Assembly (NCBI RefSeq): GCF_000307875.1
Contig: NZ_AJLS01000041.1
Span: 1 to 64,000 of the forward strand
Direction of reading: 5' to 3'
Source: Neobacillus bataviensis LMG 21833
GTDB lineage: Bacteria; Bacillota; Bacilli; Bacillales; Cytobacillaceae
Length of the DNA: 64,000 nucleotides
The notes under the pieces are model-generated. The model did not search any database. It was not told the DNA's origin and saw only the letters and a program-made list of their open reading frames with translations. Position 1 is the first letter of the stretch. The number at the start of each line of letters is the position of its first letter. Of the stretch, positions 8,797 through 17,266 are shown in pieces. Made by a program: the position numbers and the translations under genes.

Positions 8797-9915
8797 TTAC
8801 ATGGGTAAGTATATTGAAAAGGTGGTTTTACCTAGGTAAGAATCACAGGTTAAATTCCCTTTATGCTTTTCGATTATTTCATTACATACAAATAATCCTA
8901 GACCTGTCCCTAGTTTTTTTGTTGTGAAAAAGGGTTCGAAAATGGTCTTTTGTAATTCTGCAGGGATTACTGGGCCATTATTGGAAATACTGATTTTAAT
9001 TTGCTCGTTGGGCACTATACAGCTGCTAATCTCGATGGTGGGATTAGGAACCTCATGATGGTTCAATACATCGATCGCATTAAAAATGATATTAATGAAA
9101 ACCTGTCTAATTTCGTCAGCATAGCCATTTAGGGTAAAGTCCTCACTTAAATTTTTAATGACCTTTACTTTACCGTCTAAAATACTTGGATAAAGGAAAT
9201 TTAATACCTCATCAATAAGCTGATTTAGTTCATAGCGAACTTTCTCTTTCCCAATTAATTCTTTTTTAGAAAGTAATAAGAACTGTGATATTCGAAAGTT
9301 CAGCTGATCTAACTCACTTGAAATAATATCCAAATATCTCATGTTTGGAAAATCAGCCTTAAGTAATTGAATAAATCCCTGTACAGATGTAAGCGGATTT
9401 CTAAATTCGTGAATAAAGCTCGAAGTCATTTGACCAAGAAGGGTCAACCGGTCTTGGTGTGTTGAATCAATGAACATTGTCTTTTCTTCGATGATTCTAT
9501 TTTTTGCTTCCGAAAAATGGGATACAGCATAATAGAGAAATTTATCGAAGCAAAAATTGATCATATTGATTGCTACCTGCATCTCAGACCAGGATGTACC
9601 TGATTTTCCTAAATAGCTAAATAAAACCGTTCTTCCAAGATTTACATTATAAACAAAGTCACCGATGTTAATATCGGCTAAAACTCTTTCTTCAGATACC
9701 TCTATCGCAATTTTTTCAATAATTCCTAGGAGCTCTGATTTAGATCTTAAATGCATTGTAAGTAATACATTTAATAAAGCTTCACCGTTTTCACGAATTT
9801 TCATTTTAAAGGGGTCTCCATGATTGACCACAATAGCATTTTCCCATTCTTGAACTAAGTTCTCCTTGTTTTGATTAAAAAAGGCGATTAAATCCGTTTG
9901 TTCTCCCGTAAACAT
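8797..9915 (-). CDS. Orphan soluble sensor histidine kinase (sporulation-kinase type)
   Basis: 372 residues from ATG 9915, seven bases after ggggga. There is no membrane segment. Residues 1-140 form an all-helical input domain resembling the HisK_N domain of Bacillus kinases. The phosphoacceptor is His169 in SSFIHEFRNPLTSVQGF. The ATPase domain shows an N-box (NIIFNAIDVL), an F-box (FEPFFTTKK) and a G2 box (GTGLGLFVC). In the G1 position SNNGPVIP has Asn where DxG is usual, a variation seen in some kinases of this group. No response regulator is adjacent, which fits kinases feeding the Spo0F phosphorelay; that destination is inference. Confidence 0.75.
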   Translation of the reverse strand: MFTGEQTDLIAFFNQNKENLVQEWENAIVVNHGDPFKMKIRENGEALLNVLLTMHLRSKSELLGIIEKIAIEVSEERVLADINIGDFVYNVNLGRTVLFSYLGKSGTSWSEMQVAINMINFCFDKFLYYAVSHFSEAKNRIIEEKTMFIDSTHQDRLTLLGQMTSSFIHEFRNPLTSVQGFIQLLKADFPNMRYLDIISSELDQLNFRISQFLLLSKKELIGKEKVRYELNQLIDEVLNFLYPSILDGKVKVIKNLSEDFTLNGYADEIRQVFINIIFNAIDVLNHHEVPNPTIEISSCIVPNEQIKISISNNGPVIPAELQKTIFEPFFTTKKLGTGLGLFVCNEIIEKHKGNLTCDSYLGKTTFSIYLPM

Positions 9916-10120
9916 GTTGTTTCCCCCCATGGTATTCACAAAACTGATTATCATGTTAATTCGCTGATAAAGGCAAAAATCCTTTTTAAAATGGAAGATT
10001 AATAAATATCCCAATATGAAAAGTCGATTCTTTTAGACAGAATCGCAAGAGGATTGTAATATTTTCCTTGTAAAAGCCTATAAACAATAGTATATTTTTT
10101 ATGGAATCAATTGAATACTT
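9916..10120. other. Divergent intergenic region upstream of the kinase and thiT leader
   Basis: About 200 bases between the minus-strand kinase and the TPP riboswitch. It must hold the promoters of both units. I see AT-rich sequence but no element I can name with confidence. Confidence 0.3.
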
Positions 10121-10211
10121 CCACAGGGGGGGCTGCCTAAAGGCGGCTGAGAGTGAACGTAAGAGTTCTGACCCTATGAACCTGTTAGTTAACACTAGCG
10201 TAGGGATGTGG
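10121..10211 (+). promoter_or_regulatory. TPP (THI-box) riboswitch
   Basis: The P1 closing stem is ccaca (10121-10125) with tgtgg (10207-10211). Between them lie the invariant CTGAGA (10147-10152) and the ACCCtatGAACCTG block (10171-10184), followed by the GCGTAGGGA segment. This is the classical thiamine pyrophosphate aptamer. With the terminator 15 bases later it should stop transcription of thiT when TPP is abundant. Confidence 0.97.
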
Positions 10212-10225
10212 TTTGCCGGATATTA

Positions 10226-10267
10226 AAGCAATGCAGACAATCCTTTTCGTCTTGCATTGCTTTTTTT
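10226..10267 (+). terminator. Riboswitch-controlled terminator
   Basis: A long stem (10226-10238 with about 10248-10260) is followed by seven T. It is placed directly after the TPP aptamer and before thiT, as in a transcription-attenuating riboswitch. Confidence 0.9.
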
Positions 10268-10343
10268 ATTGTTCTTTTTTACGGCACCCTATTGGTTTTA
10301 GGAAGAAATCAAATGAATTTTATAAGAATAGGGGGAAGGAAGA

Positions 10344-10922
10344 ATGAACAAAAAGAGAAGTAACACGCTATTTATTACCGAGGTAGCTGTTTTTTCAGCA
10401 CTTGCCTTGTTATTGGACATGGCCGCAGAATTACTTTCACTAAAAATTTGGCCACAGGGTGGTTCCATTTCCATCGCTATGGTTCCGATTTTTCTAATGG
10501 CGTACCGCTGGGGGATAAAAGGTGGGCTGTTAACGGGATTTTTACTTGGGGTATTACAGGTAGTTTTGGGATTCGGCAAAATTTATTTCATTGTACAGGG
10601 TTTTCTTGATTACTTTATTGCCTTTACTGTAGTTGGTTTAGCAGGTGTTTTTGCCGGGCAGATTAGGAAATCCCTTCATGAAGGAGTAAAAGGCAAATGG
10701 ATTTCCTATGTTGTATTAGGTTCCTTTATTGGAAGTTTGCTGCGCTATTTTTGTCATGTTATTGCCGGGGCGGTCTTTTTCGGCGAGTATGCACCAAAGG
10801 GTCAGCCAGTAGCCATCTACTCCCTGCTTTATAATGGAACATACATGCTCCCAAGCTTTATTATCAGTACAATTATTGTCATTCTTGTGATGAGCGCAAT
10901 GCCAAAGAAGACTTTTTCATAG
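10344..10922 (+). CDS. thiT: Thiamine transporter ThiT (ECF S component)
   Basis: 192 residues, about six hydrophobic helices, beginning with a short charged N-terminus (MNKKRSN). Conserved features of the ThiT/YuaJ family are visible: LKIWPQGGSISIAMVPIF, GLLTGFLLGVLQ and the C-terminal YNGTYMLPSFIIS. ThiT is the substrate-binding subunit of an energy-coupling-factor importer and depends on EcfA/A'/T encoded elsewhere. The start ATG 10344 has agggggaagg just upstream. Control by the TPP riboswitch independently supports a thiamine substrate. Confidence 0.95.
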   Translation: MNKKRSNTLFITEVAVFSALALLLDMAAELLSLKIWPQGGSISIAMVPIFLMAYRWGIKGGLLTGFLLGVLQVVLGFGKIYFIVQGFLDYFIAFTVVGLAGVFAGQIRKSLHEGVKGKWISYVVLGSFIGSLLRYFCHVIAGAVFFGEYAPKGQPVAIYSLLYNGTYMLPSFIISTIIVILVMSAMPKKTFS

Positions 10923-10930
10923 GGACAAAA

Positions 10931-10962
10931 AAGGAAGCGAAAAGCTTTCTTTTTTTTTTTTT
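10931..10962 (+). terminator. Terminator after thiT
   Basis: An 8-bp stem with one G-T pair (10931-10938 with 10944-10951) runs into a long T tract. Confidence 0.85.
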
Positions 10963-11025
10963 AACTTTTGTCACAAAATTACTATCCTTTTTTTCTAAAA
11001 ATAATGTTAAAATGTCAATATAGAA

Positions 11026-11040
11026 AGATAATCATTCTCA
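11026..11040 (+). promoter_or_regulatory. Fur box upstream of feoA
   Basis: AGATAATCATTCTCA matches the 7-1-7 Fur consensus TGATAATNATTATCA at 12 of 14 defined positions. It lies 25 bases before the feoA start, a position suited to repression by iron-loaded Fur. Confidence 0.75.
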
Positions 11041-11065
11041 ATTAACCTAGGGTAGGGTGATATAC

Positions 11066-11290
11066 ATGTTTGGTTCTTTAAAAACAGGAGATAAAGGGAA
11101 AATTACAGACCTTTCACATGTTGGTCGCCTAGTACAAAGACGCTTGCTTGATTTAGGTATTACGGAAGGTTCAGAAGTGTGTGTGAAATGTGTTATGCCA
11201 TTTGGCGGCCCGATTATGATTGAATCATGTGGACAATGCGTCGGCATTCGCCGTAAAGAGGCAGTTCAGATTGAAGTGGAGAGAATATAA
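11066..11290 (+). CDS. feoA: Ferrous iron transport protein A
   Basis: 74 residues from ATG 11066, with agggtg six bases upstream; the GTG at 11057 lies inside that ribosome site. SH3-like FeoA fold signature: GDKGKITDLS, VQRRLLDLGITEGSEV, GGPIMIESCGQCVGIRRKEA. FeoA is a small cytoplasmic partner required for FeoB-dependent Fe2+ uptake. Its stop overlaps the feoB start by one base, so the two are translationally coupled. Two cysteines (SCGQC) near the C-terminus are not typical of all FeoA proteins. Expression is probably iron-repressed through the upstream Fur box. Confidence 0.93.
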   Translation: MFGSLKTGDKGKITDLSHVGRLVQRRLLDLGITEGSEVCVKCVMPFGGPIMIESCGQCVGIRRKEAVQIEVERI

Positions 11291-13293
11291 TGGAAATCGC
11301 TCTTATTGGAAACCCCAATACTGGGAAAACATCATTGTTTAATAATCTAACAGGTTCCTATGAGTATGTTGGTAACTGGAGCGGTGTGACAGTTGAAAAA
11401 AAAGTTGGCGTTTTTAAAAATAATATCGGCCAATTAATTGATTTACCCGGAGTCTATACACTAAATCCACTTTCAAAGGATGAAGGTGTTGTGACCTCTT
11501 TCTTTTTGAATGAGTCGGTTGATCGGTTGCTCAATATCTTAGATGCATCGCAATTAGAACGGAATTTACATTTGACCCTGCAATTGCTAGAGTTTGAGAA
11601 GCCTGCCCTCATCGGTCTTAATATGATGGATGTAGCGAGTAAACGCGGGATTCAAATCGATTCTTCCAAACTATCAAAGGTTCTCGGCGTTCCTGTCGTC
11701 CCCGTCGTGGCAAGGAGCGGAAAAGGCTGTGACAAACTAGTAGATGTCATTTCCACGAAATCAATTCAGCCTGCCAAAAAGAATCTTGTCTACTATGGCA
11801 AAGAGGTGGAAGAGGCGATAACTTCCCTAGCAGGCGAGTTAAGCGGTAAAACCAATCACTCGCTACGCTTTCTGGCGATTCAATATTTTGAAGGAAATGA
11901 ATATGTAATAGACTATGTAAATAGGATTGCAGACAAACAACGACTGCATACGATAATGGCCAACCTGGAAGCAAAACTGCAGAAACAAGTTGATAGTAAA
12001 TCATTATCTAATTTCATTTATCAAAAAAGAAAAGAAGTAATAGAAAAAATAGTCGCAGAGGTCGCTAAAAAAAGTGATACGAACATCCCGTTATCTGAAA
12101 AAATTGATTCCATTGTAACCAATCGCTATCTGGGGATGCCGATTTTTTTGCTGCTTATGTACTTGATGTTTATGCTGACATTTGATTGGCTTGGCACACC
12201 GTTATCGGATGTATTAGATGGCTTTTTAACAGGGCCTGTAACTGTTGGATTCGAAAATGTTTTAACAGCTATAAACGCCTCAGATTTTATTCATGCTTTA
12301 ATCATTGAAGGATTAGTAGCAGGGGTCGGCGGGGTTCTTGTGTTCGTACCGCAAATCTTTATTCTGTTTTTCTTTATTTCATTATTAGAGGATTCAGGGT
12401 ATATGGCTCGTGTTGCTTTGGTCATGGATAGAATCATGGAATCGGTTGGATTAAATGGCAAGGCGTTTATTCCGATGATGATCGGCTTTGGCTGTAATGT
12501 ACCTGGAATTATGGCAGCAAGAACGATTGAAACTCCTCGGGAGCGGTTGTTGACCATTTTGTTGACGCCGTTAATGTCATGTTCCGCCCGCTTGCCCGTG
12601 TATGCCTTATTTGTAGGAGCTTTTTTTGCAGGCCATAAGGCATTCGTTGTTTTAAGCCTTTATGTTCTAGGGATTGTAGTTGCTTTAATTCTAGCAAAAA
12701 TCTTTTCTACTACTTTATTAAAATCAGAAACATCCTTATTTGTCATCGAGCTTCCACCGTACAGGCTTCCGCAGTTCCAGTCATTATGGAGAAGCACTTG
12801 GGACAAGGGAAAAGGGTTCGTAAGGAAAGCAGGAACGTTTATTTTTGCCGGTTCTGTCTTTATCTGGCTGTTATCATATGCGGGACCACAAGGATTAAAA
12901 GTAGATATGGATGATAGTTATTTAGCAGCGATTGGCAATGTGATTGCCCCCATTTTTGATCCGATTGGTTTTGGTACTTGGCAGGCATCTGCTTCATTAA
13001 TTACTGGTTTCTTGGCTAAAGAAGCGATTATTTCCACGATGAATATTATTTACTTTGTTCCAAATGATGCCAGCTTGCAAGGATTATTGGCCGATTATTA
13101 TACCCCGCTTGCTGCGTATAGCTTTATGGTATTTATCCTTTTATATATCCCATGCTTAGCAACCGTGGCAACCATTTATAAAGAAACAGGATCGAAAAAA
13201 TGGACGGCTTTTTCCATGATTTATGCATTCGTAATTGCCTATGTATTGTCTTTGATTATTTTCCAAGGCGGAAAGTTATTTGGACTAATTTAA
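11290..13293 (+). CDS. feoB: Ferrous iron transport protein B
   Basis: 667 residues. An N-terminal G domain carries GNPNTGKTS (7-15), DLPG (51-54) and NMMD (111-114), followed by a helical GDI-like region and, from about residue 275, a membrane domain with two Gate motifs containing conserved cysteines (GFGCNVPGIMAARTIE and the later CLATVATIYKE). It is the principal Fe2+ importer of the inner membrane. Length is at the short end of the bacterial range (about 660-770). It is the second gene of a feoA-feoB-small membrane protein operon. Confidence 0.96.
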   Translation: MEIALIGNPNTGKTSLFNNLTGSYEYVGNWSGVTVEKKVGVFKNNIGQLIDLPGVYTLNPLSKDEGVVTSFFLNESVDRLLNILDASQLERNLHLTLQLLEFEKPALIGLNMMDVASKRGIQIDSSKLSKVLGVPVVPVVARSGKGCDKLVDVISTKSIQPAKKNLVYYGKEVEEAITSLAGELSGKTNHSLRFLAIQYFEGNEYVIDYVNRIADKQRLHTIMANLEAKLQKQVDSKSLSNFIYQKRKEVIEKIVAEVAKKSDTNIPLSEKIDSIVTNRYLGMPIFLLLMYLMFMLTFDWLGTPLSDVLDGFLTGPVTVGFENVLTAINASDFIHALIIEGLVAGVGGVLVFVPQIFILFFFISLLEDSGYMARVALVMDRIMESVGLNGKAFIPMMIGFGCNVPGIMAARTIETPRERLLTILLTPLMSCSARLPVYALFVGAFFAGHKAFVVLSLYVLGIVVALILAKIFSTTLLKSETSLFVIELPPYRLPQFQSLWRSTWDKGKGFVRKAGTFIFAGSVFIWLLSYAGPQGLKVDMDDSYLAAIGNVIAPIFDPIGFGTWQASASLITGFLAKEAIISTMNIIYFVPNDASLQGLLADYYTPLAAYSFMVFILLYIPCLATVATIYKETGSKKWTAFSMIYAFVIAYVLSLIIFQGGKLFGLI

Positions 13294-13309
13294 AAAAGAG
13301 GTGGAGAAA

Positions 13310-13465
13310 ATGATTGCCAGTGTGGTCATCGGTGTGGCGATTTTTGGATATGCGAGCTTTTCATTAGTGAAGTTTATTAATAAATCGAAAAAGGGAAAAT
13401 GTGCGGCGTGTGATTTGAAAAATTCCTGTTCCAGCCAGTGCGGCCTTCCCCCGCAAGTGAAATAG
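13310..13465 (+). CDS. FeoB-associated Cys-rich membrane protein
   Basis: 51 residues. One N-terminal membrane helix (about 2-22) is followed by a basic linker and four cysteines (CAACDLKNSC and SSQC) before a short tail. Small proteins of this build follow feoB in many Firmicutes and are named FeoB-associated Cys-rich membrane proteins; they may stand in for FeoC. The ribosome site gaggtgg is eight bases before ATG 13310, and the gene lies 16 bases after feoB, followed by the operon terminator. Metal or cluster binding by the cysteines is inferred. Confidence 0.85.
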   Translation: MIASVVIGVAIFGYASFSLVKFINKSKKGKCAACDLKNSCSSQCGLPPQVK

Positions 13466-13475
13466 TTATTTTAAG

Positions 13476-13505
13476 CTGCTATCTGAAAAGGATAGCAGTT
13501 TTTTT
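13476..13505 (+). terminator. Terminator of the feo operon
   Basis: A perfect 8-bp stem (13476-13483 with 13491-13498) followed by seven T. Confidence 0.92.
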
Positions 13506-13577
13506 ATCATAAAATTTGAATGATGGTGAGATCTTGTGTAAAATTACACTAGATGCATTTGAAGGAAGGGCTTAAAA

Positions 13578-14033
13578 GTGACCAGAGAAGAAATTATCAT
13601 GCAGGTTTCCGAAAAGCTTCGTCTAATCCGGACGGAAGCAGGTTATACACAGGATAAGATGGCGGACATTATTGGTTTATCGAAGAAAACACTGGTGCAA
13701 ATTGAAAAAGGAAGAGTTCTTGCCAACTGGTCTACTGTTGTATCGATTTGTGCCCTCTTTCGCGAAACGGAAACAGTCCAATTTTTATTTGGAAACGAGC
13801 CCCTAGAGGTATTAGAAACGGTGGCCCTTAATGGAATTGATCTTCGTAAGACAAAAACGTTGGGCGGCAGGGTTTGGTGGAAAGTCCTAACCCAGAAGAA
13901 TGGATTCATTCTCCAGCAAAATATTTTAAGTAAACATTTTCGGATTTTAGATGAAAGAAATTATCGGATCTTTAGCAGTTTCGATGAAAAGCTATCAAAA
14001 CAGCGCTATAAAGAACTAACAAAGAGCGAATAA
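13578..14033 (+). CDS. XRE-family helix-turn-helix regulator
   Basis: 151 residues from GTG 13578, eight bases after gaaggaaggg. An N-terminal HTH_3 domain (about 10-65) reads LRLIRTEAGYTQDKMADIIG and LSKKTLVQIEKGR. The C-terminal 80 residues (GGRVWWKVLTQKNGF, NYRIFSSFDE) contain no motif I can name. It is monocistronic with its own terminator, between the feo operon and the PBP gene. Its targets are unknown. Confidence 0.8.
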   Translation: MTREEIIMQVSEKLRLIRTEAGYTQDKMADIIGLSKKTLVQIEKGRVLANWSTVVSICALFRETETVQFLFGNEPLEVLETVALNGIDLRKTKTLGGRVWWKVLTQKNGFILQQNILSKHFRILDERNYRIFSSFDEKLSKQRYKELTKSE

Positions 14034-14050
14034 TAATCAAGATTTGGAAA

Positions 14051-14079
14051 AGATGGGCTCCTATCGCTCATCTTTTTTT
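14051..14079 (+). terminator. Terminator after the XRE regulator gene
   Basis: An 8-bp stem (14051-14058 with 14066-14073) followed by a T run. Confidence 0.85.
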
Positions 14080-14161
14080 CATATCTGAACCGACATAAAA
14101 ACAGGCCGAATTTCGAAAAGTATACCTGTTATAGAGATTACAGATAAAGGATGTCATCAAA

Positions 14162-16237
14162 TTGGTATTTAAAAAGAAAGTGAGTGGCATTTTTAAGAAT
14201 TGGAAAAAATGGCATTTACTCCAAATAATCATGTTAGTTATGTTATTGATGATTTTAAGTTTTTTTGGTCTTCTATATTATTTTTCTAAGGATGCAGATA
14301 TTTCAGAACTGAAAAATGAGCTTCCACAACCAACCGTTTTTTATGATGTCGGCGGGAATGTGGCCAGTAAGGTGTCTGCCAATAAAAATGAAGGGGTGCC
14401 AATTAAGGAAGTGCCCGATTCCATGAAAAATGCCATCGTTGCCATAGAGGATCATCGTTTTTACCGGCATAATGGGGTGGATTTAATTGGTACTTCGAGA
14501 GCGCTGCTCCGTGATATTAAGGCAGGCGGAATGGTTGAGGGGGGGAGTACTATCACGCAGCAATTGACGAAAAATACAATCCTCACTTCTGAAAAAACAG
14601 TTAAGAGGAAACTCCAAGAGGTATTTTTAGCGATTGCGGTTGACCGGGAATACACGAAACAAGAGATCCTGCAAATGTATTTAAACCAAATTTACTTTGG
14701 AAATGGTGCATATGGAATTAAACAAGCTGCTGGTAAATATTTTGCAAAAGACGTTAAAGATCTATCCATAAGTGAATCTGCCATGCTAGCAGGATTGGTA
14801 AAAGCGCCATCAGCGCTTAATCCATACGAACATATGGAAAAAGCAACGGAGCGGCGCGACCTTGTGTTAGCGCAAATGAAGGTGCAAGGCTTTATTTCTG
14901 CGGGGCAATTTGAAAAAGCAAAACAGGAAAAAGTCGTCTTGAATGATAAGGGCGGCGATCCGTTCCGCGGGAAATACCCATATTATGTAGATCAGGTATT
15001 AGATGAAGCCATTCATGAGTATGGGTTTACCCAGGACGAATTATTGACCGGCGGCTATCAAATTTATACAGAGCTTGATCCTTTGATGCAAACGGCAATA
15101 GAAAATACTTATACGAATGATACCTTATTTCCTTCTAGTAACGATCGTCTTGTGCAAAGTGGCGGTATTTTAGTGGATCCAAAAACGGGAGGGGTCAGGG
15201 CGCTTGTAGGGGGCAGAGGCGAGCATACCTTTAGAGGTTATAATAGGGCCACTCAATTAAAAGCACAGCCTGGTTCTTCCTTTAAACCACTAGCTGTCTA
15301 TACTCCGGCACTTGAAGACGGCAGGAAAATAACGGATATGTTAAAAGATGAGCCAATGAACTTTGGAAATTATCAACCAAGTAACTACGACCATCAATAT
15401 GCAGGCGAAGTGCCAATGTATGAGGCGGTAAAGGAATCGAAAAATGTTTCCGCTGTATGGCTGCTAAATGAGCTTGGAATTGAAAAAGGTTTGGATTCGG
15501 TTAAACGGTTTGGTATTCCTTTAGATAAAGCAGACAATAATTTATCACTTGCCCTTGGTGGTTTACATAAAGGTGTTTCACCCTTAAGTATGGCTGAAGC
15601 CTTCTCGGTTTTTCCAAATAGCGGTGTTAGGATTAAAGCACATGTTATTAGGAAAATTGTTGATTCGGGCGGAAAGGTTGTAGCGGAATGGAAGGTTGAA
15701 AAAGAGAGGGTAACAACCAAAGCTGTAACAGACAACATGACGACAATGCTTCTTGGTGTTGTAGAGCAGGGGACAGGGAAATCGGCGCAAATACCTGGCC
15801 GGGAAACGGCAGGAAAAACCGGCTCAACTCAGGTACCAATTAAAGGAATTAACGGTTTGAAGGATCAATGGTTTGTCGGTTATACCCCGCAGTTAGTGGG
15901 AGCTTTTTGGGTGGGTTATGATAAAACCGATGCCGACCATTATATAACGCCTACTAGCGGAACAGGTTCATCGGTTATTTTCCGTGAAGTCATGAATGAA
16001 GCTTTGATAAATTCACCAAACGAAAGCTTTAAGGTACCGCATATTGCATCTTTGATTGAACAACGGAAAAAGGAAGAAGAAAAGAGTAATTTTGGGGAGA
16101 AATTTAACAACGAAGTGCAAAAATGGGAAGAAAAGTGGAACAAACAGAAAGAGAAATGGAAGAACAAGGGGAAAGGCAAGGGGAAGGAAAAGGAAAAGGA
16201 AAAGGAAAAGGAAAAGGAAAAGGGGCATGGGCATTAA
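14162..16237 (+). CDS. Class A penicillin-binding protein (transglycosylase/transpeptidase)
   Basis: 691 residues. A cytoplasmic basic tail and one membrane helix (about 19-41) precede a GT51 transglycosylase domain with catalytic Glu96 in VAIEDHRFYRH and EGGSTITQQLTKN. The transpeptidase domain has SSFK (nucleophile Ser), SKN and KTGST. Length equals B. subtilis PbpG and is close to PbpF, the pair that builds the spore germ-cell wall; which one it matches cannot be decided by eye. The start is TTG 14162 with aagga ten bases upstream. The C-terminus ends in a Lys/Glu/Gly tail of about 25 residues encoded by a hexanucleotide repeat. Confidence 0.9.
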   Translation: MVFKKKVSGIFKNWKKWHLLQIIMLVMLLMILSFFGLLYYFSKDADISELKNELPQPTVFYDVGGNVASKVSANKNEGVPIKEVPDSMKNAIVAIEDHRFYRHNGVDLIGTSRALLRDIKAGGMVEGGSTITQQLTKNTILTSEKTVKRKLQEVFLAIAVDREYTKQEILQMYLNQIYFGNGAYGIKQAAGKYFAKDVKDLSISESAMLAGLVKAPSALNPYEHMEKATERRDLVLAQMKVQGFISAGQFEKAKQEKVVLNDKGGDPFRGKYPYYVDQVLDEAIHEYGFTQDELLTGGYQIYTELDPLMQTAIENTYTNDTLFPSSNDRLVQSGGILVDPKTGGVRALVGGRGEHTFRGYNRATQLKAQPGSSFKPLAVYTPALEDGRKITDMLKDEPMNFGNYQPSNYDHQYAGEVPMYEAVKESKNVSAVWLLNELGIEKGLDSVKRFGIPLDKADNNLSLALGGLHKGVSPLSMAEAFSVFPNSGVRIKAHVIRKIVDSGGKVVAEWKVEKERVTTKAVTDNMTTMLLGVVEQGTGKSAQIPGRETAGKTGSTQVPIKGINGLKDQWFVGYTPQLVGAFWVGYDKTDADHYITPTSGTGSSVIFREVMNEALINSPNESFKVPHIASLIEQRKKEEEKSNFGEKFNNEVQKWEEKWNKQKEKWKNKGKGKGKEKEKEKEKEKEKGHGH
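16181..16223 (+). repeat. Hexanucleotide microsatellite (ggaaaa)n in the PBP gene
   Basis: A run of gga/aaa-type hexamers encodes the alternating KE/KG tail of the PBP. Such runs vary in length by replication slippage; here it stays in frame. Confidence 0.8.
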
Positions 16238-16245
16238 CTCCTTGG

Positions 16246-16274
16246 AAAGGCACGGCGAAGTTCGTGCCTTTTTC
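16246..16274 (+). terminator. Terminator after the PBP gene
   Basis: A 9-bp stem (16246-16254 with 16263-16271), T-rich afterwards, nine bases past the stop. Confidence 0.85.
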
Positions 16275-16327
16275 CTATGAACAAATATTGACATTTAACG
16301 AAATAAGCTAGAATCTAAAAAATAGAA

Positions 16328-16352
16328 TGAACGATTTGCTGTTTCATGCGTC
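16328..16352 (+). promoter_or_regulatory. Sigma-Y-type (ECF) autoregulatory promoter
   Basis: TGAACG (16328-16333) and CGTC (16349-16352) are separated by 15 bases, 56 bases before sigY. These are the -35 and -10 elements described for the sigY promoter of B. subtilis, which sigma-Y itself recognises. Confidence 0.75.
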
Positions 16353-16407
16353 TAACAAATAAATAGAGATAAGCAAGGATGATGGGGAAAGAGAGGGCTA
16401 TTGCCGA

Positions 16408-16965
16408 ATGGATGCATTGATTAAAAATGCGAAAAAGGGGGATCATCTAGCTTTTGCCATGTTGTTTAAAGAGAATTATCCTTTCCTTGTAAAATATTTA
16501 ATGAAAATTACAATGAATCCCGATACAGCTGAAGAACTAGCACAGGAAACAATGGCGAAATGTGTGCAAAAGATTCACCTTTATAATGGTCAAAGCAAAT
16601 TTAGTACATGGCTGGTTTCAATTGCGACCAATACATATATTGACCAATGCCGAAAAATGAAACGAGAGAAAAATTGGCAAGGACAAGAGGAAGTATACCG
16701 TAAGTTGAAATGGCATTTTGAAAGCAGGAATGAGGAGTGGAATGACGCTCTTGAGGCGCTTGGAAAACTACCAGAGGATGTTAGGGTTCCTATCATTTTG
16801 AAGCATTACTATGGATATTCCTATGAAGAAATCGGAGAATGGATGAAAATTTCTTCTGGAACAGTAAAATCACGGGTGCATAATGGAATAAAGTCAGTCA
16901 GAAGGGAGCTGAAGCTGGGTGAAGAAACAGAAAGTCATCATACTGAACAGCGAACAACAAAATAA
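16408..16965 (+). CDS. sigY: ECF RNA polymerase sigma factor SigY
   Basis: 185 residues. Region 2 (LFKENYPFLVKYLMKIT, DTAEELAQETM, FSTWLVSIATNTYIDQCRK) and region 4 (LGKLPEDVRVPIILKHYY, YSYEEIGEWM, SSGTVKSRVHNGIKS) are complete. Identity as SigY rests on the family and on the next genes, which match yxlC and yxlD of the B. subtilis sigY operon. The start ATG 16408 follows gagaggg by ten bases. Control is probably autoregulatory from the ECF promoter upstream, held in check by the YxlC/YxlD-type proteins. Confidence 0.88.
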   Translation: MDALIKNAKKGDHLAFAMLFKENYPFLVKYLMKITMNPDTAEELAQETMAKCVQKIHLYNGQSKFSTWLVSIATNTYIDQCRKMKREKNWQGQEEVYRKLKWHFESRNEEWNDALEALGKLPEDVRVPIILKHYYGYSYEEIGEWMKISSGTVKSRVHNGIKSVRRELKLGEETESHHTEQRTTK

Positions 16966-17266
16966 ACAAGACTTAGATACGATTGCCGAACTGCAAGAGG
17001 GATTACAAAGGATCGATCAATTCCCTGTCTATACGCCCAATTTACAATGGTTTGAACAATTTGTGATACAGGAGCAGCAAAACAAGAAGAAAATATTGAT
17101 CAGGGACTTATCAATTTTTTCCATTATCGCATTTATCATTTTAAGTGGGATGATTATATCCCTTTATCAAATGCCGGCAATTTTTATCATTGTGCAAATC
17201 ATCACCAGTATCTTCATCGTGGTTTACACTAGTGTTCGGCTCATAAAGAAGGCGAATCATATATGA
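16919..17266 (+). CDS. yxlC: YxlC-like anti-sigma factor (negative regulator of SigY)
   Basis: 115 residues. A soluble N-terminal half (TIAELQEGLQRIDQFPVYTP, LQWFEQFVIQEQQ) is followed by two membrane helices (about 60-80 and 84-104). This layout and position match YxlC, which with YxlD antagonises sigma-Y in B. subtilis. The likely start is GTG 16919, overlapping the end of sigY by 47 bases in another frame; I see no better start downstream. The overlap suggests translational coupling that keeps sigma and anti-sigma amounts matched. Confidence 0.8.
   Translation: MKKQKVIILNSEQQNKQDLDTIAELQEGLQRIDQFPVYTPNLQWFEQFVIQEQQNKKKILIRDLSIFSIIAFIILSGMIISLYQMPAIFIIVQIITSIFIVVYTSVRLIKKANHI

Noticed and set aside
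16056-16311. Lys/Arg-rich frames in the PBP 3' end
   Set aside because: Shadows of the hexamer repeat in other frames.
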